A DNA stretch of 64,000 nucleotides from Gemmataceae bacterium (GTDB taxonomy: Bacteria; Planctomycetota; Planctomycetia; Gemmatales; Gemmataceae): contig JAHBXO010000002.1 of NCBI GenBank assembly GCA_019636445.1, positions 239,630-303,629 on the forward strand, in the 5' to 3' direction. The notes beneath the pieces were generated by a model, which had not been told where the DNA came from, did no database searches, and saw only the letters and a list, made by a program, of their open reading frames with translations. Positions within the stretch are counted from its first letter, which is position 1. Every line of letters begins with the position of its first letter. Below are positions 27,921-37,866 of this stretch, one piece after another. The translations under genes were made by a program, and so were the position numbers.

Positions 27921-28091
27921 TCAAGCAGTTGCCCTCGATATCGGTTTCGTCCATGGCGCGAGCCTGTTAGGTGGTGCGAGTTCCGTTTGCCCGACGAACA
28001 GCGGCAGCGACTTCTTCACCGACTGGTACACACCCCAACCCAGCGGCACGGCGACAACGGTCCAGGCGACGACGAGGGCGATTCGTTTCAT
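27921..28091 (-). CDS. Small membrane subunit associated with the MFS transporter
   Basis: 56 residues, starting in an ATGA overlap with the MFS stop. MKRIALVVAWTVVAVPLGWG forms one transmembrane helix, followed by VYQSVKKSLPLF. This sequence pattern and position match the small companion proteins encoded after oxalate/formate-type (OFA) transporters. The last ~20 residues (after LPLF) look unlike the usual short end, so the natural stop may have been lost. Role presumed accessory to the transporter. Confidence 0.75.
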   Translation of the reverse strand: MKRIALVVAWTVVAVPLGWGVYQSVKKSLPLFVGQTELAPPNRLAPWTKPISRATA

Positions 28092-29425
28092 CGGCTCGGA
28101 CCCCCTGAAGGGTCTGCGCGGTGGTACTTCGGAGCGACCGGGTGCACGAACAGGTTGGCGACGAGGCCGACAGCGAGCAGGCCAGCCATCAGGAACATGG
28201 TGGAGTTGTACGCCTCGGCCCGGGGCACGCCCGCATCGATCTGGGCGGTCGAGATATAGTTGACCAGACTGGGACCGAGCAGGGCGGCGACCGACCATGC
28301 CGTGATGAGGCGGCCGTGAATGGCACCGACCTGATAGGTGCCGAACAGGTCACGTAGGTACGCCGGGATGGTGGCGAAGCCGCCGCCGTACATGGTGATG
28401 ATGACGGCGGTAGCGGCGACGAAGAGCGACTTCGACTGGATGCCCTGCGTCCAGGGCACGGCACAATACAGCAGCGCGCCCAAGAGGAAATAGACGCAAT
28501 AGACCACCTTGCGGCCGGTGTAATCGGAGACGGACGACCAGACGAAGCGCCCGCCCATGTTGAAGATGCTCAGCAACCCCGCGAAGCCACCTCCTACGGC
28601 CGCGCTAACCCCGAACATGTCGGAACACATCTTCGACGCCTGCCCGAGAATGCCGATGCCGGCGGTGACGTTCATGCACAGCACGACCCAGAGGTACCAG
28701 AACTGCGGCGTCCGCCAAGCGACATCAACCGCGACGCTGGCGTTGGTCATCATCGGCTTTAAGCTCTGGTTGGGAGTCCAGCCGTCGGGCTTCCAGTCCG
28801 CGGGCGGCACGCGGACGATGGCCGCACCGAACAGCATGACGAGCGCGTACAAGCCGGCCATGACGACGAACGCTTCGGCCACCCCGACGGAGGTGGCGGA
28901 TTGGAAGTGGTCCATGAGTTTCACGCCCAGCGGCGCGCCGATAAGTGCGCCGCCGCCGAACCCCATAATCGCCATGCCCGTGGCCATGCCCGGACGATCG
29001 GGAAACCACTTGATGAGCGTGGACACGGGCGCGATGTAGCCCAGTCCGAGGCCAATCCCGCCGGTGACGCCGTAGCCCAGATAAAGGAGCCAGAGAAGCT
29101 TCAGCTTCACGGCGAGGGCGGAGATGAGCAAGCCGCCGCAGAACAGGGCGCAACTGGCGACCATGGTCTTGCGCGGCCCGCTGCGCTCCACCCACTTGCC
29201 GAACACAGCCGCCGAGATGCCCAACATGAACAGCGCGATGGAGTAGGCCCAGCCCACCTGCGGAATAGTCCAGCCCGCGCCGGTCAGGGTGAGCGGCACG
29301 TTGAAGACGCTGAACCCGTACACCTCGCCGATGCACATGTGACCGGCGATTGCAGCGGGTGGGACCAGCCAGCGGTTGAAGCCGGCTGTAGCCACCGTCG
29401 TTTCACGGGAGAGGAACGTCATCAT
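28088..29425 (-). CDS. OFA-family MFS transporter (oxalate/formate antiporter-like)
   Basis: 445 residues from the first of two adjacent ATGs at 29425. The longer frame to 29707 reads through the remains of another gene and is not used. Twelve helices; the N-terminus GFNRWLVPPAAIAGHMCIGE then VYGFSVFNVPL is the family's conserved first helix. The loop 2-3 motif is FGKWVERSGPRKT, the variant seen in OFA proteins. Members move oxalate, formate, lactate or related monocarboxylates; the substrate here cannot be told. It is the first cargo gene at the left end of the island, coupled to a small subunit, and may be passenger metabolism rather than defence. Confidence 0.85.
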   Translation of the reverse strand: MMTFLSRETTVATAGFNRWLVPPAAIAGHMCIGEVYGFSVFNVPLTLTGAGWTIPQVGWAYSIALFMLGISAAVFGKWVERSGPRKTMVASCALFCGGLLISALAVKLKLLWLLYLGYGVTGGIGLGLGYIAPVSTLIKWFPDRPGMATGMAIMGFGGGALIGAPLGVKLMDHFQSATSVGVAEAFVVMAGLYALVMLFGAAIVRVPPADWKPDGWTPNQSLKPMMTNASVAVDVAWRTPQFWYLWVVLCMNVTAGIGILGQASKMCSDMFGVSAAVGGGFAGLLSIFNMGGRFVWSSVSDYTGRKVVYCVYFLLGALLYCAVPWTQGIQSKSLFVAATAVIITMYGGGFATIPAYLRDLFGTYQVGAIHGRLITAWSVAALLGPSLVNYISTAQIDAGVPRAEAYNSTMFLMAGLLAVGLVANLFVHPVAPKYHRADPSGGPSR

Positions 29426-29450
29426 TGGACGCTCATTGGGAACGACACGA

Positions 29451-29643
29451 TCATAACTCTCTGCTGTCGGCGCGGAACGGGCCGACGCCTTTCTCCTGCG
29501 ATTCGCATTCCAGTTCGATGACGAGAGCTTCGCCGAGCCAGGTATTCGTCCTGCGCGAGCCAATTCGTGAAGTCGATCGATTCCGAGGTCCAGGCATTGC
29601 GGAGATTTACCTTCTTCAATCGGCCGAGGTTCGGCGTGGTCAC
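29451..29643 (-). pseudogene. Frameshifted, 3'-truncated DUF4268/nuclease-like gene start
   Basis: From GTG 29643 (after GGAGAT) the frame gives LGRLKKVNLRNAWTSESIDF then TNWLAQDEY. A shift in frame near 29540 is needed to continue with LGEALVIELECESQEKGVGP then FRADSREL and a stop at 29451-29453. The pattern W..E...F..WLA.......LGE...IEL......VG.F.AD is the N-terminal block of DUF4268-type proteins that carry a nuclease-like fold. The gene is broken by the shift and cut short where the OFA transporter gene begins. It lies just past the restriction gene, so it may be debris of a previous defence gene. Confidence 0.65.
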
Positions 29644-29703
29644 GGGGCGATCTCCCTTTGGTGGCGCTCGGTTCGGCTCGCCAATGCTTCGTGCAGGACG
29701 GCT

Positions 29704-32385
29704 TCACTTGAACTCTCGAAAGCCCTTCAAAAGTTCCGCGAATGACTTTGGGGCATACTTCTTGAACGATTCCTCATCCACGAAAACGAAATCGAATTGA
29801 CCCGCTCCCGGTTGGTTGTTCACGTCCTCGCACCATTGCTTCAGCCGATTCATCTTCGGTTCGACGTCCACGTCCTCCAGACCCTTCGTCTCCGCGATCA
29901 CCGTGCGGCCGTCCGTCAGCTTCACGACGAAGTCCGGATAGTAGTTGCTGATGTTGCCGTCGTCCTTCACGTAATCGAGCCGGAAATTCACGGCGAAGTA
30001 GTTCTTCGCGAACGACTTCACATCCTCGCACCGCTCCAGCCAGGCCGCAAACTCCAGTTCCAGATTCCCGTCGCCGATGATCCGGTTGAAGACGCTCTTC
30101 TTCGGAACGACGTAGCCCTGATCCTTCGCCACGAACGGCCGCACGTCCCGCAATCGGATCGTGTCGCGAATCTCGGCGTCCCCGCGCTCGCGCACGGTCA
30201 ACTCGTTCACACCCTTCTTGATCGCCTCGATGGTCGTCTTCGTCGCGGCGAGTTCGGACAGGTTTCGAAGCGTATTCGGCGCTTCCAAGTCTACTTCCCG
30301 GCCGAAGAGGAAGTCCCGCACGAACGCCTTCACCTTCGCGTAGAGCGCGTCGTATCCGCTCACCAGGCGCAGTTCGCGCATGATCGTCTGCGCGAAGTAG
30401 CCGATCACGCTCCGGAAATCGGCGACGCCCGCGGAGTCCAGCACCGTCGTGTGCGACACTTCTCCCGTCGCGATGTCCTTGAACACGATCTCCCGCTGCT
30501 CTTCTTCGCTGAATTCCCGATAGTCCACGGGCGTGAATGCCAGCCGTCCAAGATCGAGATCCGCCAGATTCTTGTACTCCCGGAAGATCCGCGGCGAGAG
30601 CACCGGTATCGCGATATCCAACTCGTCCAAATCCTTTGATTCGTTCTCCTCGTCCACTTCCACGACAACGGGCGACGCGACCTTCGCACCGGCACCCATC
30701 GCCTTCCGTTCCAGCGTGATCCCCTCCGCCCGGATCGACTCCACGAAATCGAGGAACGCATCCGTGCCGATCACGCTCACGAACTCCGGCACGTCGCCCG
30801 GATACATCTTCCGCAAGCCCCGGCCGAGCGTCTGTTCGGGCAGGATGTTGCTCTTCGCCGAGTACGCCCGCAGGCCCACGATCGTCGTCACGTTGCGCAC
30901 GTCCCAGCCTTCCTTCAGCATCATCACGCTCACGATCGCTTTCGCCGGGCTGGCCGCGTCGTCGATCGCGTTCGCTTGCTTGCGCAACGATTCCAATTCC
31001 TCCGCACTCTTGCCGGACGTCGCCTCGGATACATCCCCGCTCTTGTTCGTGTGGATCACTAGCGTCGCGTCGCCGGCCAACTCCGGGTAGCGGCCCCGTA
31101 AGTAATCCGCCACTTCGTCGCAGTTCTTCGTGTCGTCCGTCATGACGAACAGCACCGCCTTCTTCCCCACCTTCGCGTGCTCCTCGAACGCCTTCCGCCA
31201 TTCGATCACGCCCAGATCCAGATAGTCCGTGTATTTCTCCGTGTACTTGATGCTCTGCCGTTCCCGCAGCTTCGATCGACTCGCCGCGTCTGGCAGCACC
31301 GGCCGCTTCACCACGTTCTGCCAGATCGCCTCCACCAGCGGGTAATCCGCCACCGTCTGCACGAAGATCGCGCCGTTGTTGTGCTTCGGCGTCGCCGTCA
31401 CGTCTAACTGCATCGCCAGCGAGCCGTCCTTCTGCAATAGCTTATTGTGGATGTCCTCGATGCTCTTGAACCACGCCATCTTCGGATCGTGAACATGGTG
31501 CGCCTCGTCGTTGAGCACCATCAGTTCGTCAATGTCCCGGACGATCGTGCCGAGGTCCACCTTGCTGTCCGTAGTCTTCCCGGTCGGCCGCGGCCCCAGG
31601 AAGTAATCCATAGTGTCCTCGTCGTCCGCGCTCGGGATCGACTCGTTCCCCGCGTACACACGGTGGATGTTCGTCAGGAAGATGTTCCCCGTCGGCCGCG
31701 TCACCAGCACGTCGTCTTGCACGTGCAGCGTCAGCTGGAAATCGTCCCGCCAATTCCGCCCGTCGAACCCGTTGTCGGGAAGTACGGGATCGTGGAAGAA
31801 GATGCGCAGTCCCTGAAAATCCTTGTAAATCCGATCCAGCACGATGATGTTCGGCGCGATCACCAGGAAGTTCCGCGCGAGATTCGACTCCGCCTCGTAC
31901 GTCTTGTGGAAGAAGCTCCACGCCAGCGCCAGACTCAGCACCTTCGTCTTCCCGCTGCCCGTCGCCATCTTCACCACGTAGCGCCGCCAGCTCTCGTCGA
32001 ACATCCCCCCGCTCACCACGCCCGAACCATCGAACCGCATCAGATCGTGCTTGTCCTTCACGCCCACCACGTCCGTAAGGTACACGATCGTCTCCAGTGC
32101 CTCGCGCTGCGCGAAGAAGTACCGGAACGGTTCGCTCGGAGCGTCGGCCCGCTCGATGAGGTGCGGCTCGACGAACCACCACTTCAACAGACTCTTGCTC
32201 GTCGCCGTCGCCCCGACGTAGCCGCCGTCGCGGAACTCCTTCACCTTCTTCCGCAGCGCCGACACTAGCGGCGGCATCAGCTTCTCCATGCTCGATTCCC
32301 GCAGCGATTCGTCCGCTGGAAACCAGCGGATCGACGGATCGAGTACCGCGTGCGGATCGGTCGGGAAATCTTTGTGCAGTGCCAT
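29704..32385 (-). CDS. Type III restriction enzyme Res subunit (DEAD/DEAH helicase-nuclease)
   Basis: 893 residues. Helicase motif I is VVKMATGSGKT (140-147 core), motif II LNDEAHH near 295, motif III DVTATPKHN near 330, and a RecA-2 part with LKEGWDVRNVTTIVGLRAY and EQTLGRGLRKMYPG (motif VI). The C-terminal nuclease site is NYYPDFVVKL...VIAETKG, a PD-(D/E)XK core. Length is near the type III Res norm. It follows the Mod gene by three bases, so the two are an operon. The enzyme translocates or slides on DNA and cuts when two unmodified sites are met, protecting against phage DNA. Confidence 0.93.
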   Translation of the reverse strand: MALHKDFPTDPHAVLDPSIRWFPADESLRESSMEKLMPPLVSALRKKVKEFRDGGYVGATATSKSLLKWWFVEPHLIERADAPSEPFRYFFAQREALETIVYLTDVVGVKDKHDLMRFDGSGVVSGGMFDESWRRYVVKMATGSGKTKVLSLALAWSFFHKTYEAESNLARNFLVIAPNIIVLDRIYKDFQGLRIFFHDPVLPDNGFDGRNWRDDFQLTLHVQDDVLVTRPTGNIFLTNIHRVYAGNESIPSADDEDTMDYFLGPRPTGKTTDSKVDLGTIVRDIDELMVLNDEAHHVHDPKMAWFKSIEDIHNKLLQKDGSLAMQLDVTATPKHNNGAIFVQTVADYPLVEAIWQNVVKRPVLPDAASRSKLRERQSIKYTEKYTDYLDLGVIEWRKAFEEHAKVGKKAVLFVMTDDTKNCDEVADYLRGRYPELAGDATLVIHTNKSGDVSEATSGKSAEELESLRKQANAIDDAASPAKAIVSVMMLKEGWDVRNVTTIVGLRAYSAKSNILPEQTLGRGLRKMYPGDVPEFVSVIGTDAFLDFVESIRAEGITLERKAMGAGAKVASPVVVEVDEENESKDLDELDIAIPVLSPRIFREYKNLADLDLGRLAFTPVDYREFSEEEQREIVFKDIATGEVSHTTVLDSAGVADFRSVIGYFAQTIMRELRLVSGYDALYAKVKAFVRDFLFGREVDLEAPNTLRNLSELAATKTTIEAIKKGVNELTVRERGDAEIRDTIRLRDVRPFVAKDQGYVVPKKSVFNRIIGDGNLELEFAAWLERCEDVKSFAKNYFAVNFRLDYVKDDGNISNYYPDFVVKLTDGRTVIAETKGLEDVDVEPKMNRLKQWCEDVNNQPGAGQFDFVFVDEESFKKYAPKSFAELLKGFREFK

Positions 32386-32388
32386 CGG

Positions 32389-34746
<2,358 letters not shown>

Positions 34747-34868
34747 TTAATCGGATTGATCCGACTAGAAATGAAAGGGAATATGTCGCGGACCTGCTTG
34801 GAAATGGTCCCGCCGCGTCGAGGATCGGTCCTCCGGCGCGGCGGTAGGGCTAGACTTGATTGTTCAAG

Positions 34869-35639
34869 TCACCGGATGAAGGTCCAAGCCTTGCATCGCG
34901 GACACTCGACATTGGAACCGTTGATGGGGATCTGGAGTTCGGCAATGCGATAGCCGCACGGCAGCTTCACCGATTTCAACGTCTTCGTGTTCCACCCCGC
35001 CTGCTGCAACTCAGAGGGCGGAGCCGGTGCGGGCGGGGCCGGTGCGGGCGGGGCCGGTGCGGGCGGGGCCGGTGCGGGCGGGGCCGGTGCGGGCGGCGGG
35101 GCTTTCGGGTTCACCCGTTCGCCGAGCGCGTCCACCTGCTCCGCGAGCTTGCCAAGGAGCTTTTCGAGTTTCGCCACCTCCTCCGAGGAACTCTTGTCCG
35201 GCTCCGGCCGATTCTTCAGCTTGTCGACGGTTTCGCCGAGTTTCCCGAACGAAACCCGGAGGTCGCCCAAGTCGGAGCGGAGCGACGCGAGAGCCCGGGC
35301 AGTGTCGCTTTCCTGCCGGCGGGAACCCTCCTGCAGAACGGCGACCGTTTCCTCCAGTTCGGCCGTCTTCTTGGTCAAGTGGTTGACCTGCTTGACGATT
35401 GGCTCGAACACCTTGGGAACTTCCTCGCGGAAGAGCGTTCGAATCTGATCGGCGGTCGCGGGGGGCTGGCCCGCGTCGGGCTTCTTGTCCGGTTCCGGCT
35501 TGCGGTCCGGTTCCGCCTTCCGCTTCCGCTCGAAGGTTTCCGGCGCGTCCGGGGGCGGGTCGGCGGAGAGCAAGTCGTTGCAGCCCGTCGTCGAGAGAGC
35601 GATCAGGGCCATGCCGGCGGTCAGCAGTTTCGTTCGCAT
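34869..35639 (-). CDS. Putative lipoprotein with coiled coil and Pro-rich linker
   Basis: 256 residues from ATG 35639 behind AAAGGTG. The N-terminus TKLLTAGMALIALSTTGCND ends in an LSTTGC lipobox, so Cys19 would be lipidated. Residues about 60-190 are charged and heptad-like (KQVNHLTKKTAELEETVAVL), a coiled coil. A linker of five Ala-Pro-rich repeats follows, encoded by five 15-base units (35023-35097). The end (VKLPCGYRIAELQI ... VECPRCKAWTFIR) has three Cys in C-x(n)-CPRC form, perhaps metal-binding. Probably an envelope tether. It belongs to the envelope group with the next two minus-strand genes; function unknown. Confidence 0.7.
   Translation of the reverse strand: MRTKLLTAGMALIALSTTGCNDLLSADPPPDAPETFERKRKAEPDRKPEPDKKPDAGQPPATADQIRTLFREEVPKVFEPIVKQVNHLTKKTAELEETVAVLQEGSRRQESDTARALASLRSDLGDLRVSFGKLGETVDKLKNRPEPDKSSSEEVAKLEKLLGKLAEQVDALGERVNPKAPPPAPAPPAPAPPAPAPPAPAPPAPAPPSELQQAGWNTKTLKSVKLPCGYRIAELQIPINGSNVECPRCKAWTFIR
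35023..35097. repeat. Five tandem 15-bp units in the lipoprotein gene
   Basis: GCCGGTGCGGGCGGG repeated five times, the last with one change. On the coding strand it specifies an Ala-Pro-Ala-Pro-Pro-like linker. Near-identical units suggest recent slippage. Confidence 0.9.
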
Positions 35640-35670
35640 GGTATCACCTTTGAAAATGGTTGTGAAAAGG

Positions 35671-35694
35671 GGCGGGGCCGAAGTTGGCCCCGCC
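35671..35694 (-). terminator. GC hairpin after gene 35704-36534
   Basis: GGCGGGGCC (35671-35679), six-base loop, GGCCCCGCC (35686-35694), ten bases past the stop of the upstream minus-strand gene. On that strand it is followed by CCTTTTC, as in a rho-independent terminator. Confidence 0.65.
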
Positions 35695-35703
35695 GTTGAT
35701 CCG

Positions 35704-36534
35704 TCATTCCCACACCTTGCAGACCCGGTAGCTGTCGCCGGTGCGGGTGAGCGTAAGCAGCGGCCGATCGCCGAAGACAGCTTCCACTTCACCTTCGGAC
35801 TTGCCCGGGTTCAGCCGGTACTGGCCCTCGGGTGCGGTCTTCCGCAGCGACTTCAATTTGGCCGGCGTCAGCTCGTTCTGGAGGGCGGGCGTTGCCAGGG
35901 ACTTCGGGTCCGACTGGCCCAGCTCAAGGGCGTCGAGAAACGCATCCAGCACCGCCGCAACCTTCTTCGCCTCCGCCTTTCGATCGTAGCCGCGGCTGTT
36001 CAACGTGAGTTTCACGATCTTCCGGGCCGATTCGAACTGGGCTTCCGAAGAGCGCTGGCGCTCCATCAGGATCTTGACCTGTTCGGCCTCGATGCGACGG
36101 GCGTTGACCTTCTGAACATTCTTGGCCTTCATGGCGAGCACGTTCTCGCGATCGGCCATCAGCGAGCCGAGCAGTCGCGCCACCGAATCGACTTCCGATG
36201 AGGGCGCGCTCGTAGCGCGAAGCTCGCCAAGAGCCGTGTTCGTCTCATCAATGTCCGCCTGGAGGCGTACCTGCTCGGCTTCGAGTTCGTCAATCATGTC
36301 GTCGCCCGCCTTGTCGATGAACCAGGTGGTGACCTGATCGCAGAGCTTGACCGCCTCGTGGGCGATCTTCTTCGTGTTCGCGGTGCCAGCCGTGTAATCT
36401 CGCATGAACAAAACAGAGGGGATAACCACGCAGGCTAGCAGAACGCCGCTGACGACCTTGCTCCAGTTGACGAACTTTCGCAGCTTGTAACCGACAAGGA
36501 CTGCGAACAGGGTCAGCAGAAAAATCTTCATCAT
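35704..36534 (-). CDS. Membrane-anchored coiled-coil protein of unknown function
   Basis: 276 residues from the first of two ATGs at 36534. Two short hydrophobic segments near the start (KIFLLTLFAVLVGYKL and VVSGVLLACVVIPSVLF) anchor it, and TAGTANTKKIAHEAVKLCDQ begins a long helical soluble part. Residues about 85-190 are strongly charged and heptad-like (ELEAEQVRLQADIDETNTAL). The C-terminal ~50 residues (EGEVEAVFGDRPLLTLTRTG) look like a small beta domain. No known family recognised. It lies between a lipoprotein and a secreted protein, so these three may form an envelope device. Confidence 0.65.
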   Translation of the reverse strand: MMKIFLLTLFAVLVGYKLRKFVNWSKVVSGVLLACVVIPSVLFMRDYTAGTANTKKIAHEAVKLCDQVTTWFIDKAGDDMIDELEAEQVRLQADIDETNTALGELRATSAPSSEVDSVARLLGSLMADRENVLAMKAKNVQKVNARRIEAEQVKILMERQRSSEAQFESARKIVKLTLNSRGYDRKAEAKKVAAVLDAFLDALELGQSDPKSLATPALQNELTPAKLKSLRKTAPEGQYRLNPGKSEGEVEAVFGDRPLLTLTRTGDSYRVCKVWE

Positions 36535-36563
36535 GGGACAATCCTCCGAATTGAGGGGGAACG

Positions 36564-36586
36564 GGCCGAACCGAAATGGTTCGGCC
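36564..36586 (-). terminator. Nine-bp hairpin with five-base loop after gene 36601-37218
   Basis: GGCCGAACC, loop GAAAT (ATTTC on the minus strand), GGTTCGGCC, fifteen bases past the stop of the upstream gene. The stem-loop fits a terminator position but no T-run follows. The same ATTTC loop occurs in the hairpin at 37721-37741. Confidence 0.55.
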
Positions 36587-36600
36587 TTGCGGGAAGGTGT

Positions 36601-37218
36601 CTACTTCTTCGGAAGCCGCGAGAACCCGTAGGGTTGCGGCAGGATGTTTTTCGGTACCGCGCTTTCGCTCTTGATGCGGGCCTGGGTCACGAGAGACTTT
36701 TCGGTACCGACGGCGAGTTGGCGGGCGGTGGGGCTGCCGCTCGGCTGCGGGGGAATCCGCCGGAGGATTCGGGTGTGATAGGTCGCGTTCTCGCCGGTTC
36801 GGACGGCTTCCGCGTTGAAAGCCCGCGTCTGGGTAAGTGCGCGGGCACTGTAATCGCGGGAGGGGTGCAAAATCGTTCGACCGGTCGCCCCGCTGCCCCG
36901 TATGCCGCCGCCGCTGATCCCGTATTTTTGCGCGCGTGTGATGCCGGTCGTGGTGTCGGTTCGGTAAATGCCGTAGACGTGCTGCGGCCGGTTGCTCGTG
37001 ACCGAATTCCCGTTCACCGCGGGGGCGATGAGTTGTGTCCGACGGGCAGCACAGACGCGCATCGGAGGGGCGGGTGCTGGCCGCGCGGCGGTCGTGGCGG
37101 TGAGGATCGCCGGCGTGGTCGACGGAAGCGGCGGGCGAACGGGTGGGCGGTACTGCCCGAATGCCGTATTGGCGAGGATCGCCGCCGTCACAGCAGTGAA
37201 ACAGGTTTTCATCTTCAT
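36601..37218 (-). CDS. Secreted protein with a possible GIY-YIG-like core
   Basis: 205 residues from ATG 37218, after CTGGAG. MKMKTCFTAVTAAILANTAF is a signal peptide, likely cut after Gly-Gln. A Pro-rich stretch follows. From about residue 85 the text VYGIYRTDTTTG...QKYGISGGG resembles the GIY...YIG double strand of GIY-YIG nucleases and of some polymorphic-toxin C-termini, which have the form VY.I.....KYGIS. The arginine and Glu expected further on may be R and E of TQTRAFNAEAV and GTEKSLV. The Asn usually seen near the end is not clear. An exported nuclease-like toxin is possible but unproven. Neighbouring envelope proteins agree with an outward role. Confidence 0.55.
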   Translation of the reverse strand: MKMKTCFTAVTAAILANTAFGQYRPPVRPPLPSTTPAILTATTAARPAPAPPMRVCAARRTQLIAPAVNGNSVTSNRPQHVYGIYRTDTTTGITRAQKYGISGGGIRGSGATGRTILHPSRDYSARALTQTRAFNAEAVRTGENATYHTRILRRIPPQPSGSPTARQLAVGTEKSLVTQARIKSESAVPKNILPQPYGFSRLPKK

Positions 37219-37238
37219 AGTGAAGACTCCAGAGGTTC

Positions 37239-37278
37239 GAGCACACCAAAGTGGTTTGCTCACACCAGCGAAAGACAT
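37239..37278 (-). promoter_or_regulatory. Leader element A (shared 21-base motif plus hairpin)
   Basis: Upstream of gene 36601-37218 on the minus strand. The 21-base motif (37258-37278; plus-strand reading begins GCTCACACCAGC and ends AAGACAT) is followed toward the gene by an imperfect hairpin (37239-37261). Similar motif-plus-hairpin units stand before the genes at 37404 and 48382. Possible attenuator or promoter region. Confidence 0.5.
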
Positions 37279-37403
37279 GGAAAGACCGTCGCCGCCGGGG
37301 AAAAACAGAATTTTCCTGAAGTCGAAGAAGGCTCGATAAAACGCAATATGCCGGCACCCGCGGAGGCAGGGCCGGCCCATGGCAAGTCGAGTTGTAAGAA
37401 GTC

Positions 37404-37682
37404 TCAGTTGCTGCTCGGGCGATGCCGGCCGCCGAACTCGGAGATGTCCGGAGCGTTGCTTTCGCCGAGCGAGGAGCGGAACGCCGCCATGTGTGCGGCG
37501 GTGTACAACTCGGCCAGGTGTTGCTCGATCAGCGCGGCCGCCCGGCTCATTACCGGCAGCGGCAGCCGGGCCAGCTGACCCAGTGTGGACTCGACGTCCT
37601 CGACGGCGGTCATCAACTTCACCTCGTTGCCGGCGGTCTCGGCTTCGATCGTGATTCGCAGACCAAACAGTTCGGTACGCAT
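37404..37682 (-). CDS. Small hypothetical protein downstream of the NACHT-FGE operon
   Basis: 92 residues from ATG 37682. A longer frame to 37763 begins in the leader hairpin. The product starts MRTELFGLRITIEAETAGNE, then TAVEDVESTLGQLARLPL, then a helical part with EQHLAELYTAAHMAAF. No family recognised. It may be a small partner of one of the cassette proteins. It is co-oriented with the NACHT-FGE gene but separated by 184 bases and its own leader element, so it may be transcribed on its own. Confidence 0.6.
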   Translation of the reverse strand: MRTELFGLRITIEAETAGNEVKLMTAVEDVESTLGQLARLPLPVMSRAAALIEQHLAELYTAAHMAAFRSSLGESNAPDISEFGGRHRPSSN

Positions 37683-37720
37683 GGCCAGTCTCTCGTCGGG
37701 TTCGCACCCGGAAGGAACGC

Positions 37721-37762
37721 GGCAATCCGAAATGGATTGCCTCATGCAAGCAAAAGACATCA
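37721..37762 (-). promoter_or_regulatory. Leader element B (shared 21-base motif plus perfect hairpin)
   Basis: GGCAATCC (37721-37728), loop GAAAT, GGATTGCC (37734-37741), directly joined to a version of the 21-base motif at 37740-37760 (CCTCATGCAAGC ... AAGACAT). It stands 39 bases before the start of gene 37404-37682. Confidence 0.5.
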
Positions 37763-37797
37763 AACCGGCGTGCGAACCTGCCGAATTCCCATTTTTT

Positions 37798-37818
37798 TTG
37801 AGGGGCTTCGCCCCTCAA
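37798..37818 (-). other. Nine-bp hairpin just past the NACHT-FGE gene 1
   Basis: TTGAGGGGC, loop TTC (GAA on the minus strand), GCCCCTCAA, about 48 bases after the stop of the NACHT-FGE gene. On the minus strand it is followed by A8, not T, so it is not a normal terminator. Hairpins downstream of the variable region are a known feature of diversity-generating retroelement targets, which makes the position notable. Confidence 0.5.
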
Positions 37819-37866
37819 CCCCGCTGCGCCTCCGGCTCCGCTCCGCGATCTCCGCTCCGCCACCGG

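Noticed and set aside
37219..37863. N-terminal extension of the secreted protein gene (long frame to 37863)
   Set aside because: Runs back through the leader hairpins and the neighbouring small gene; ATG 37218 has a ribosome site and a signal peptide.
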